Assembly: GCF_000224415.1 (NCBI RefSeq) | Contig: NZ_AFXQ01000002.1 | Span: forward strand, 62,001-126,000 | Length of the DNA stretch: 64,000 nt | From: Citricoccus sp. CH26A | GTDB taxonomy: Bacteria; Actinomycetota; Actinomycetes; Actinomycetales; Micrococcaceae | Direction: 5' to 3' | Shown: positions 56,073 to 64,000 of the stretch, piece after piece | How the letters are laid out: each line of letters opens with the position of its first letter | Position numbering within the stretch: the stretch's first letter is position 1 | Notes under the pieces: model-generated | The model's database searches: none | Seen by the model: the letters and a program-made list of their open reading frames with translations, nothing else | Told to the model about the DNA's origin: nothing | Position numbers and translations under genes: made by a program

Positions 56073-57013
56073 GGTCGTTCCCCTCCCCCGTCGCCCGGAC
56101 CGGTGCCGCCCGTCGCGGCGTCCGAGGTGCCGGCGTCGCCATCACCCGAGACGCCGCCGACCAGCGTTCCGGTCTCGCCGGACCCGAACCGGGGCCGGGT
56201 GGTCTGCTGCTCCTCGGAGTGGAGGGCCCGGGGCGAGGTGATGCTGCGGTCCTCCTCGGCCTCGGTGTCCTCCACGTCGACCACGATGACCGTGATGTTG
56301 TCCCGGCCGCCGCCGCGCAGGGCACTGCGGATCAGCGCGTCCACCGCGTCCTGCGGCGCGTGGTGGGCGGTGAGCTCCCGCAGGATCTCGTCGTCGTCCA
56401 CCTCGGAGGTCAGTCCGTCCGAGCAGATCATCAGTCGGTCCCCGTCATGGACCGGGAGCATCCAGAAGTCCGCCTCCGACGCCTCACCGGTGCCCAGGGC
56501 CCGGGTGATCACGTGCCGGCGGGGATGGTGCCGGGCCTCCTGGCTGCTCAGGTAGCCCGCGTCCACCATCTCCTGGACCTCGGAGTGGTCCACGCTGACC
56601 TGGCCGAACCGTCCCTCGGACATCCGGTAGATGCGGGAGTCACCCACGTTGAACACCATCCAGTACAGCCCCTGCCGCTCCCGCACGATCGCGGCCCCCG
56701 CCAGGGTGGTCCCCGCCCGCGAGTCCGCGACCCTGCGGATGGCGTCGTCCGAGGCGACCATCAGGTGCTGCAGTTGCTCGGCCGTGAGGTCGTCCCGGAC
56801 CTGCTTGACCCCCGAGGCGAGGGTCTCCACGCAGATCCTGCTGGCCACCTCGCCGGCCTCGTGTCCGCCCATGCCGTCCGCCACGGCGAACAGGTTCCCG
56901 GTGACCACCAGGGAGTCCTCGTTCAGTTGCCGTCGCAGTCCACGATGGGTGCCGAACCCGTAGTTCAGGCGGAAGGGTCTCTGGGGCGCGTCGATGGCAG
57001 TCTCCAGGGTCAT
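56069..57013 (-). CDS. PP2C-family Ser/Thr protein phosphatase
   Basis: 314 residues. The PP2C domain (about 14-250) carries NEDSLVV, VADGMGGHEAGEVAS (metal Asp), FNVGDSRIYRM, ICSDGLTSEVDD and RDNITVIVVDVE, the complete metal-binding set. A polar Thr/Gly/Asp-rich tail of about 60 residues follows. ATG 57013 overlaps the RDD-FHA gene stop by 4 bp and its own stop overlaps the next gene, so it is a coupled operon member. It is the natural counterpart of the kinase encoded 3 kb downstream. Confidence 0.95.
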   Translation of the reverse strand: MTLETAIDAPQRPFRLNYGFGTHRGLRRQLNEDSLVVTGNLFAVADGMGGHEAGEVASRICVETLASGVKQVRDDLTAEQLQHLMVASDDAIRRVADSRAGTTLAGAAIVRERQGLYWMVFNVGDSRIYRMSEGRFGQVSVDHSEVQEMVDAGYLSSQEARHHPRRHVITRALGTGEASEADFWMLPVHDGDRLMICSDGLTSEVDDDEILRELTAHHAPQDAVDALIRSALRGGGRDNITVIVVDVEDTEAEEDRSITSPRALHSEEQQTTRPRFGSGETGTLVGGVSGDGDAGTSDAATGGTGPGDGGGERP

Positions 57014-58299
57014 GCAGCGGACACCGTGAAGGAGCGGTCGCCGAAGTGGACGGTGGTCCCCACCGGGGCCAGCACGGGCTGGCCCGGTTCCAGCCGCCGG
57101 CGCTGCCCGCCGCGCGGGGTGATGCCGGAGCCGTTGGTGGAGTTGCGGTCGGTCACCCAGACGCCGGCGGAGTCCACCGTCAGGTGCAGGTGAGTCTTGG
57201 ACACGGACCGCCCCATGTCCGCGAACGGGATGAGCAGGTCCACGGTCTCGCCGGCGGCCGCGGAGGGATTGCGTCCCACCAGGGCGGATCCGGAGAGCTC
57301 GTGGTCCTGGCCGTCGTCGAAGCGCAGCCTCACCGCGGCGGGTCCGGCGGGCCGGCTGCGCAGCTGGGTGGAGCCCAGCTCCTCGTCCGGGTCCGCGGCC
57401 GATCCGGCGCCACCCACGAGGATGACCCGGTCCTCCCGGTACCCCGAGGAGTGGCCGGAGCCGGCGGGCACGGGCGTCCGCGGGGCGGCGGTCGGTGCCG
57501 CGGTGGGGCGCACGGTCGCCGCGTGGGCGGGTTCCGGCCGGACGGTCCCGGGCTCGGGGGCCGACGTCGGCGCCGGCGGCGTGGCCGTTGACGGCGGGGC
57601 GGGCCGGTTGTCCGGGGACGACGGGCCGGACGCGTCGGGGGACGGGCTCCGCCCGTCCCCCGGGACGGTGGTGATGGGCCCGGCCGCGGCCGCGGTGAAC
57701 GCGGGCCAGCGGGTCAGGGCCGGGGCGGTCATCCCGGTCTCGGGGTGGCCGGGGTCTCCGGGGCTCAGGGCGCCGGGGGCGAACGTGGACGGTCCGAACA
57801 GTCCGCCGGTGGTCAGCGGGTTGCGTCCCGTGTGCACGTCCAGCACGAGGGTGCGCGCCACCTTGTCGTGCCAGCCCTGGCGCTGGTGGTTGGTGTCCCA
57901 GGTGTTCGACAGCAGCATGAGCACCGGCCCGACCACCGGCACCAGCCCGCTGACCCCGATCAGCACGGAGCGCAGGAAGATCGGCCCCCAGCCGGCGGGC
58001 GTGCCCTCCTCGGAGGTGATGCGCAGCCCGAGGAGCAGGTGACCCGGCGTCTTGCCGGCCGAGGCCTGCCAGCCCCACAGCCAGACCGCATAGGCCAGGG
58101 ACAGCACGCCGGCGATGAGCATGCCCAGCCAGAGGGTGACCAGCGCGTCCTGCCGGGCGCTGCCGGCCCCGGTCAGGACCGCCGGGACGGTGACCGCGTA
58201 GACCACGCCCACGGCCACCGCGGGGATGATCTGGTCGATCAGCCAGGCCGCCAGCCGTTTTCCGGCCGGTGCGTTGACCAGGTTGAGGGTTCTCTGCAC
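57010..58299 (-). CDS. RDD membrane-domain protein with C-terminal FHA domain
   Basis: 429 residues. The RDD domain (about 13-150) opens with KRLAAWLIDQIIPAVAVGVVYAV and has about four membrane segments including ILVGVSGLVPVVGPVLMLL-type stretches. A Pro/Ala/Thr-rich linker (about 165-310) is followed by an FHA domain (about 345-429): HELSGSALVGRNPSAAAGETVDLLIPFADMGRSVSKTHLHL with conserved Arg, Ser and His, and NSTNGSGI. It probably brings a phosphothreonine partner to the membrane. The start is GTG 58299 (VQRTLNLVNAP). Only 5 bp from the transglutaminase-like gene; ATGA overlap with the PP2C gene. Confidence 0.9.
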   Translation of the reverse strand: MQRTLNLVNAPAGKRLAAWLIDQIIPAVAVGVVYAVTVPAVLTGAGSARQDALVTLWLGMLIAGVLSLAYAVWLWGWQASAGKTPGHLLLGLRITSEEGTPAGWGPIFLRSVLIGVSGLVPVVGPVLMLLSNTWDTNHQRQGWHDKVARTLVLDVHTGRNPLTTGGLFGPSTFAPGALSPGDPGHPETGMTAPALTRWPAFTAAAAGPITTVPGDGRSPSPDASGPSSPDNRPAPPSTATPPAPTSAPEPGTVRPEPAHAATVRPTAAPTAAPRTPVPAGSGHSSGYREDRVILVGGAGSAADPDEELGSTQLRSRPAGPAAVRLRFDDGQDHELSGSALVGRNPSAAAGETVDLLIPFADMGRSVSKTHLHLTVDSAGVWVTDRNSTNGSGITPRGGQRRRLEPGQPVLAPVGTTVHFGDRSFTVSAA

Positions 58300-58304
58300 G
58301 GTTC

Positions 58305-60808
58305 CTATTCCTTGCTCGCTTGGTCGTCCACTGTACGGACTGCTCGGGTGCCACCGCCACGCCGGGCGGGGCGTGACCGCCGTTCGGCAGCGCGCTCCTC
58401 CGCCCGGCGCCCGGAGGCCGCCGCGCGGCGGGCCAGGCGCTGCTGGCTCCGCAGCTGGTGCCGCTGTCGGCGCCGGGCGCGGGCCTCGAGCACGAGGGAC
58501 CGCGGGGAGAACCTCGCCCGCAGCCGTCGCCAGCCGCCCACCGAGCCTCGGATGCCGGCGATGTTCTCGTCCACCCGCTCCCAGTACTCGGCCACCTGGG
58601 CTTCGGTCGGCTCCCCGGGGCCGAAGACGGCGTGGTCGGCGCGGCGGGCCAGCAGGGTGGTGCCGGCCGCCGTCGTCGGGAAGGCGGCGCCCAGTGCGGC
58701 GGCGTGTTCGCGCCGGGTGCCGGTGCGCTGCGGCTCCGAGCCCAGGTCCGCGGCCAGGCTCAGCACCTCGGACCAGCCGCCGGAGACCTGCCCGGCCGGG
58801 CTGTCCGCCCGACGGCGCCGCGTGCGCCGCCGGGCCTTGAGCAGCGCGATCACCAGCAGCGGGATCATCAGGACGAGGACGGGGATCATCGAGTACACGA
58901 CGATCATCACCACGGCTCCCCACCGGTCCCACCAGGAGCGCTCCTCCTGCTCGGCGTCCTGCGGCTCCGGCGCGGTGTCCGGCGGCAGGTCGGCCTGCTC
59001 CTGCGGCGGGGGCGGGGCTGCAGCACCTGCGGCTTCGGCGTGGACTGCGGCTGCTGCTGCGGCGGGGTCGGGACGTTGTCCTTGTCCGGGGTGGGGTCCA
59101 TGGCCACCCAGCCGATGTCCTCGAAGTTGACCTCCACCCAGGCGTGGACGTCCTTGCCCTTGATCTGGACCGGCCCGCCGCCCTCGGGGTGGTTCTCCGG
59201 GTAGAAGCCCATGACCACGCGGGCCGGGATGTCCAGGGAACGGGCCATCAGGGCCATCGCCACGGCGTACTGCTCGTCGTCGCCGATCCACTGCTCCGCG
59301 TCCAGCAACCGGGTGATGCGCCCGGCGTAGTGCCCGGACAGCGAGGTCACCTCACCCTCGCGGCCGTTGGAGAACGCCCCGGACTCGTGCAGGGTGGACG
59401 CCAGCCCGCCGGCGATGCCGAACGGGGAGTCCTGCCGGCCGGTCAGCTCGGCCGCCTTCTCGGGGACCACCTGCGGCACCCCGGCCAGTTCCGGCATGAC
59501 CACCGTGGCGAAGTCCCGGTCCTCGAGGTCCTCCGGGTCGACCTGTACCGGGTAGACGACCTCGGCGGTGTAGGAGTCCCCGGACTGCAGCGGGATGGCG
59601 GACAGGGCGGTCTCGTTGTCGTCGTTGTAGTACAGGGACCGGGACAGCTCGCCGGCCCGCGGCCCGGACAGGGCCACCCCGGTCAGCTTCCCGCCCCCGG
59701 GCAGCCAGACGCCGTCGTAGGCCCCGATGGTGATCTCCAGGGACCCGTTCTGGCGGTTCGGCAGGACCGGGGCCTCGGCAGCGGAGAGGCGGGAGGCGTC
59801 ACCGACCGGCGAGAAGTGCCCACCGGCCTGGGGGTTCACCGTGTAGACCATGCCGTCGTACGCGTCCAGGGCGGCCAGCCGGACCCGCTTGCCCTCGGGG
59901 AGCCCGTCCACCGTGAACAGGACCTCCTCGTGCTGGTCCTTGACGTACTGCCGGAACTTCATCAGCGGGCTCGGGTAGTCGAACAGCTCGATCGGGGGCT
60001 CGACCACGTCCCGGAGCACCTTGCGGTCCTGGTCCTGCAGCAGCAGCGGCGAGGCCGCGGCGGTCAGCAGTCCGGCCACCGCCAGCACCCCGGCGCCCAG
60101 GCCGACCCGTCGCCAGACCAGCCGGCGCGCGGTGGCCGGATGGGTCAGCGTGGCGGTGTCGGCGGACGCCCGGGTCCCGTGCACCCGCATCCGGTGCCGT
60201 CGCCAGGCCAGCCAGACGACGGCGGCCATCACCAGCACCATGCCCCGCAGCAGGGCCATGGGGGCGTCCTTGGTGCCGAACAGGATGCCGACGGCGGTCA
60301 TCGCCAGCACCGGGACGAGCGTCCAGTACGGCACCCGCACGCGCCAGGCCAGCAGGCCGGCCACCACGGCGGTCAGCAGCCCGGACAGGTACGGGGCCAC
60401 CAGCATGCCGCCGTGGACGCCCACCGGCGCCGCGACGGTCAGGATGTCCTTCCACGTGGTCACCGGCCCCGTGAGCAGCACCCCGGGGGCGTCCGCGCCC
60501 GGCAGGAGTCCCGAGGCCGGGCCGGCGGGGGTGGCCAGGACGAGGCCGGCGGCCAGGTAGACCGCGATCACCACGCCGGAGGTCAGCCAGGGGCCCCATC
60601 GCCGGGAGGCGCTCGCCAGGGCGACGGCCAGGCCCAGGACGATCCCCCCGAAACCGGCCGTCAGGTACCGGGGGTCCCCGGCGAAGGTGTCGTGGAAGCC
60701 GAGCATCCCCAGGCCCAGCAGCACGGTCAGCACGGCGGCGTCGACGACCACCTGCACCCGGGGGTGGCGCAGGCCCCTCTCCCGGAGCCCCGTCCGGGCC
60801 CCCGCCAT
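58305..60808 (-). CDS. transglutaminase-like membrane protein lacking the catalytic Cys, frameshifted
   Basis: About 834 residues if repaired. About six membrane segments (about 20-255) are followed by an extracytoplasmic domain. A transglutaminase core at about 480-590 has HYAGRITRLLDAEQWIGDDEQYAVAMALMARSLDIPARVVMGFYPE, HAWVEV and AMDPTPDK. The His and Asp of the triad are present, but the Cys position in G-x-C reads Asp. After a Gln/Pro-rich linker come one more membrane segment (WWDRWGAVVMIVVYSMIPVLVLMIPLLVIALL) and a basic cytoplasmic tail. A single missing C near 59017-59024 breaks the frame in the linker. Its start overlaps the DUF58 stop. In this family the domain may be structural or regulatory. 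Confidence 0.85.
59008..59016 (-). other. frameshift site 3 (missing base in C run)
   Basis: TPKPQVLQP continues as PPPQEQADLPPDTAPE only if one C is added in the GCCCCCGCC stretch of the coding strand. Without it the frame runs on in a basic shadow frame (RPRRRSRPTC) and stops at 58907. Confidence 0.8.
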
Positions 60809-62136
60809 CACGCCGCCGCCTTCCGCAGCGCCAGGCCCAGGTCCTGGAGGTCCCCGAGGGAGACCACCGTCAGGTCCCCGATACTCGCCCGCCCGGTCTC
60901 CAGCCCGTGGGCGCACCGGATGGCGAAGGCGCGGACCCCGGGCGGCGCCACGTTGGCGGCCCGGCGCAGCTCACCGGGGCTGGGCTGGCTGCCGGTGACC
61001 AGGAAGAACACCGAGGCGTTGGGCACGTGGTCCGCGGTCTCTCGGGCCACGTCCAGGCTGGTGCCGCGCAACGGCCTGCCCTCGATCCGCGTCATGTCGT
61101 CGAGCATGGTGCGGCCGGTCTCGGTGTGGATCGGCCCGGCATGGGTGCGGACGGAGAGGTTGCGCTGCTCCTTGAAGGCCTCCAGGCCGATCGAGGCGGC
61201 CACGGAGACGGCCAGCTCGAAGTCGTTCTCGGTGGCATACTCGGCGGTGTTGGTGGACAGGGCGATGGCCAGGTGGGCGCGCCGGGTCTCCTCGAACTGG
61301 CGGACCATGAGCGTGTTGGTGCGGGCCACCGTCTTCCAGTGGATGTGGCGGCGGTCGTCACCGGGCACGTAGTCGCGCAGGGCGTGGAAGGAGACGTCCG
61401 CGCTGGAGAGGTCCTTCGTGGGCAGTCCCTCCAGGTCCCGGATGAACCCGGCCGAGGACCCCTGCAGGGCCACGGTGCGCGGGTGGACGTACAGGTCCTG
61501 CGGCTCGGTCCACCTCAGCTGGCGGCGCAGCAGGCCCAGCGGGTCCTGGCGCACCGAGCGCACCGGCCCGACCACGATCACCGCGCGGCGGTGCGTGGGG
61601 ATGGTGAACAGGTCCTCGTGCACGGCGCCCGGGCGCATCCGGGGCAGTTGGAACACGGCGGTGGCCCGCCCCACGGGCAGCTCCATCGCCACGGGGAGCA
61701 GGGCGCGGTCCGCGGTGTTGGTCACCTCGATCGCCCCGACCGCCCGGTCCCCGACGGCCACCCGCGAACGGGCCAGGTCCAGGTCCACCCGGTAGGAGGA
61801 GCGGCCGAGGATGAAGCCGATGGCCAGCAACAGCAGCAGGACGCCGACCAGTCCGGCGACGAGCGCCTCCGCCCAGCCCAGCGTCAGTCCGACCGTCCAG
61901 GCGGTCACCGTCACCGCCAGCACGATCCACCCCAGCGGGGAGACCACCTCGAGCACCGGGCGGGCGGACCGCGCCCACCAGCCGGCGGCGGACTCGAGCA
62001 CCGGCCCCGTGATGATGGCGGCCGACTCTCCCAGCCGCCTCCACCGCTCCCTCAGGACGCCGGCCACCCCGGCCCCTCGTGGACGGGGCTGCCGTTGCGG
62101 GGCGCTCCGTTCCGTGGCCATCCGTGACGTCGGCAC
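60808..62136 (-). CDS. DUF58 domain protein
   Basis: 442 residues. Two membrane segments (about 65-110, VVSPLGWIVLAVTVTAWTVGLTL and LVAGLVGVLLLLLAIGFIL) are followed by a large cytoplasmic part. The DUF58 core has PRTVALQG ... LPTKDLSSADVSFHALRDYVPGDDRRHIHWKTVARTNTLMVRQFEE, the signature of the family. A VWA-like fold is expected downstream of it. DUF58 proteins pair with MoxR ATPases, and here the MoxR gene is directly upstream. The start is GTG 62136, or ATG 62121. It overlaps the transglutaminase-like gene by one base (TGATG). Confidence 0.93.
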   Translation of the reverse strand: MPTSRMATERSAPQRQPRPRGAGVAGVLRERWRRLGESAAIITGPVLESAAGWWARSARPVLEVVSPLGWIVLAVTVTAWTVGLTLGWAEALVAGLVGVLLLLLAIGFILGRSSYRVDLDLARSRVAVGDRAVGAIEVTNTADRALLPVAMELPVGRATAVFQLPRMRPGAVHEDLFTIPTHRRAVIVVGPVRSVRQDPLGLLRRQLRWTEPQDLYVHPRTVALQGSSAGFIRDLEGLPTKDLSSADVSFHALRDYVPGDDRRHIHWKTVARTNTLMVRQFEETRRAHLAIALSTNTAEYATENDFELAVSVAASIGLEAFKEQRNLSVRTHAGPIHTETGRTMLDDMTRIEGRPLRGTSLDVARETADHVPNASVFFLVTGSQPSPGELRRAANVAPPGVRAFAIRCAHGLETGRASIGDLTVVSLGDLQDLGLALRKAAA

Positions 62137-62137
62137 C

Positions 62138-63190
62138 TCAGGCCCCGGCGGCGGTGGAACCGCTCCGCGCCACGGTGTCCTCGGGGGCGCCGGACGACAT
62201 CACGGCGCCCACCGGGACCGGTGCCTCGGCGCGGTGCTGCGGGGCACCCACCTGGGCCAGGACGCGTATGAGCACGGCTCCGGCGGTGGCCCCGGCGAAC
62301 TCGGCCTCCGGGTCCAGCACCAAGCGGTGGGTCCACACGTGCGGGGCCAGGTCCTTGACGTCGTCCGGCAGCACGTAGTTGCGTCCCTGCGAGGCGGCGC
62401 GCACCTTGGCTGCGCGGACCATGGCCATGGCGCCGCGCACCGAGACACCCAGCCGGGTCTCGTCCGCGTCACGGGTCTGCTCGGCGAGCTCCGCGATGTA
62501 GTTCAGCACGGCCCCGTCCACGTGGACGGTGGTGGCCAGCTCGGCCATGTCCCGGATGGCCTGGGTGGTGATGATCGGGCTCAGGGCACCGGAGCGGTCC
62601 TTCGTGGCGGCGCCGGAGAGCAGTTCGACGGTGGAGCTGCGGTCCGGGTAGCCGATCGAGGTCTTGATGAGGAAGCGGTCCAGCTGGGCCTCGGGCAGCC
62701 TGTAGGTGCCGGCCTGCTCGATCGGGTTCTGGGTGGCGATCACCATGAAGGGGCGCTCGTTCGCGTAGGTCACGCCGTCCACCGTCACCCTGGCCTCCTC
62801 CATCACCTCCAGCAGCGCGGACTGGGTCTTCGGCGAGGCCCGGTTGATCTCGTCGGCCAGCACGATGTTGGCGAAGATCGGTCCCCGGTGGAACTCGAAC
62901 TCCTGGGTCCTCTGGTCGTAGATCGTCACGCCGGTGACGTCCGAGGGCAGCAGGTCCGGGGTGAACTGGATGCGCGAGTGCGTGCCCTTCACCGTGGCGG
63001 CCAGCGACCGCGCGAGCATCGTCTTGCCGGTGCCGGGCGCGTCCTCCAGCAGGACGTGGCCGTCCGTCAGCATCGCCGTGAGCACCAGGGAGATGACGTC
63101 CTCCTTGCCCAGGATGGCCTGGCCGATGTTGTCCGAGATCTTCTCGAACGTGCCGGCGAACCACTCGGCCTGTTCAGTGGTCATGGTCAT
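62138..63190 (-). CDS. moxR: MoxR-family AAA+ ATPase
   Basis: 350 residues. Walker A DAPGTGKTMLA is at about 50-60, Walker B LADEINRA at about 111-118, and the Arg finger region is in FLIKTSIGYPDRSST. MoxR-type LVLDPEAEFAGATAGAVLIRVLAQV (lid domain) follows. MoxR ATPases act as chaperones for VWA-type partners, here the DUF58 protein directly downstream. ATG 63190 has AGGGGA about 9 nt upstream. A six-copy hexamer repeat lies just before it. The stop is 1 bp before the DUF58 start. Confidence 0.95.
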   Translation of the reverse strand: MTMTTEQAEWFAGTFEKISDNIGQAILGKEDVISLVLTAMLTDGHVLLEDAPGTGKTMLARSLAATVKGTHSRIQFTPDLLPSDVTGVTIYDQRTQEFEFHRGPIFANIVLADEINRASPKTQSALLEVMEEARVTVDGVTYANERPFMVIATQNPIEQAGTYRLPEAQLDRFLIKTSIGYPDRSSTVELLSGAATKDRSGALSPIITTQAIRDMAELATTVHVDGAVLNYIAELAEQTRDADETRLGVSVRGAMAMVRAAKVRAASQGRNYVLPDDVKDLAPHVWTHRLVLDPEAEFAGATAGAVLIRVLAQVGAPQHRAEAPVPVGAVMSSGAPEDTVARSGSTAAGA

Positions 63191-63213
63191 GGTGCGTCGT
63201 CCCCTTCGCTGGT

Positions 63214-63249
63214 GGTGCTGGTGCTGGTGCTGGTGCTGGTGCTGGTGCT
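63214..63249. repeat. hexanucleotide tandem repeat (GGTGCT)6 before moxR
   Basis: Six perfect copies of GGTGCT (AGCACC in the direction of transcription) lie between the Fn3 protein stop and the moxR ribosome binding site, with partial units at both ends. It does not encode protein in either neighbour. Confidence 0.9.
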
Positions 63250-63280
63250 GGTGGTCAGTGTGCTGGCGCAGGGCCGGGTC

Positions 63281-64000
63281 TCAGTACCCCGGCCACGGCC
63301 TGATGGGCGTGGTCTTGACACCGCTGCCGTCGAACACGGCCCAGACCTGGTCGAAGTACGCGTTGCCGGCCCAGCAGTTCAGGTCCCCGGACCCGCGCCC
63401 GTTGGCTCCCACCGAGATGGCGTAGGAGTTGCCCGAGCCGATCGTGCGTCCGGACCCGGCCTCTCCCCCGGAGGCCCAGCACTTGGCCGTGTGGGTGCCC
63501 GGGGGGAAGTCCTGGACGGAGACCCGCAGCTTGTGGCAGTTGATGTTGCAGCCGCTCTCACTGACGGGTGTCCCGCGCTGGGTGACCCCGCTCGGCTTGG
63601 CCGGTGGTGGCGGGGGCGGCGGTGCCTTGTCCGAGGCGGCCTTGCCGGACCACTGCCTGGACTGCTGCGCCGAGGTCTCCAGCGTGGTCTGGACCCGCAC
63701 CACCACCTTCGAGGTGGTGCTGTACCCGACCTTGGCCGTGTGGGACCCCGCCGTCGCGTCGACCTGCCGGCCGTCCACCGTGACCGTCATGGTCAGGCCC
63801 CGGCCGTTCTCGTAGTCGCGGACGTTCGGGTTCCAGGTGTGGACCACCTTCTTCTCGCCGCCGGAGGACCTGACGTTCGCGGCGTCCCTGATGGGGCCGT
63901 ACGCGCTGGTCTGGTTGGAGGCGCCCGAGGGGTCTCCGGCGCCGGCGGCGTTGAGCGCCCGCACGGAGACCGTCACGTTGGTGCCGTTGGAGCCGACGTT
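63281..64000 (-). CDS. secreted Fn3-type repeat protein, C-terminal part, partial
   Basis: The visible 239 residues end at TPIRPWPGY and run off the right edge. SVRALNAAGAGDPSG is the closing strand of a fibronectin type III repeat. A second domain has KVVHTWNPNVRDYENG and KVVVRVQTTLET. A Pro run (APPPPPPPAKPSG) then leads to a C-terminal Cys-containing domain (SGCNINCHKLRVSVQDFPPGTHTAKCWASGG ... GDLNCWAG), with five cysteines that could form disulfides outside the cell. It is the first gene of the visible operon, 90 bp before moxR, and would be the surface-exposed component. The N-terminus and any signal peptide lie outside the window. Confidence 0.8.
   Translation of the reverse strand, partial: NVGSNGTNVTVSVRALNAAGAGDPSGASNQTSAYGPIRDAANVRSSGGEKKVVHTWNPNVRDYENGRGLTMTVTVDGRQVDATAGSHTAKVGYSTTSKVVVRVQTTLETSAQQSRQWSGKAASDKAPPPPPPPAKPSGVTQRGTPVSESGCNINCHKLRVSVQDFPPGTHTAKCWASGGEAGSGRTIGSGNSYAISVGANGRGSGDLNCWAGNAYFDQVWAVFDGSGVKTTPIRPWPGY

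Noticed and set aside
56073-58360. Upstream extension of the frame before the PP2C and FHA genes
   Set aside because: The extensions read basic Arg/Pro/Gly shadow protein across real genes in another frame; the true starts are fixed by ATGA overlaps and ribosome binding sites.
54227-60808. Programmed frameshifting as the reason for the frame breaks
   Set aside because: No slippery heptamer with a downstream structure stands out, the breaks are in three places in two unrelated genes, and all are simple run-length losses.

Overview
The window reads as chromosome of a high-GC actinobacterium. Codon third positions are almost all G or C, many genes overlap by ATGA or GTGA, some starts are GTG, and the gene set (DtxR-type iron box, SAM-IV-type riboswitch upstream of metY-metX, Pls-like membrane carrier protein, Ser/Thr kinase with FHA and PP2C partners) fits the Actinobacteria. 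A Micrococcaceae-like member is my best guess, from gene order and protein style only. I saw no rRNA, tRNA, CRISPR array, insertion sequence or prophage.

Layout. (1) 1-1818, minus: a SbnA-like PLP enzyme followed by a membrane protein with two nearly identical phosphopantetheine carrier domains, cut by the left edge. (2) 2088-8290: universal stress protein, then a quinate/shikimate catabolic set: IclR regulator, NAD-type shikimate/quinate dehydrogenase and 3-dehydroshikimate dehydratase on the minus strand, a divergent MHS-type transporter, and a type II dehydroquinase. Together they would import shikimate or quinate and deliver protocatechuate. (3) 8471-11344: a pentapeptide-like small protein, a PepSY lipoprotein and DNA primase. 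(4) 11426-15337: fbpA-fbpB-fbpC-type ferric iron ABC transporter under a DtxR/IdeR-like box. (5) 15544-29338: an aromatic-acid MFS transporter, a class III sirtuin, dusB-dgt, an LLM flavoprotein, unknown membrane protein, YibE/F protein, thioesterase, acetyltransferase, glycyl-tRNA synthetase, S4 protein and esterase. (6) 29385-32090: metY-metX behind a SAM-IV-type riboswitch. (7) 32228-40531: VOC protein, CPBP protein, two APH-type phosphotransferases, ZapE-like ATPase and gatC-gatA-gatB.

(8) 40610-46004 looks accessory: an acetyltransferase, a nucleotidyltransferase, two small membrane proteins, an apparently lower-GC GH3 glycosidase without signal peptide, and several non-coding gaps. (9) 46444-51611: inositol monophosphatase-like protein, ligA, and an arylsulfotransferase-family lipoprotein. 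(10) 51670-64000, minus: a tightly coupled operon reading Fn3 secreted protein (cut by the right edge), MoxR ATPase, DUF58, transglutaminase-like membrane protein, RDD-FHA, PP2C phosphatase, FHA/zinc-ribbon protein, Ser/Thr kinase and FHA protein. It looks like one cell-envelope system regulated by phosphorylation.

Two genes of that operon carry three single-base deletions in G/C runs. ATGA coupling is otherwise intact, so I read these as probable sequencing errors. The operon also contains a transglutaminase fold whose nucleophilic Cys is replaced by Asp, and a six-copy hexanucleotide repeat just upstream of moxR. The best candidates for something undescribed are the tandem-carrier/SbnA locus at the left edge and the kinase-FHA-MoxR-transglutaminase operon at the right edge.
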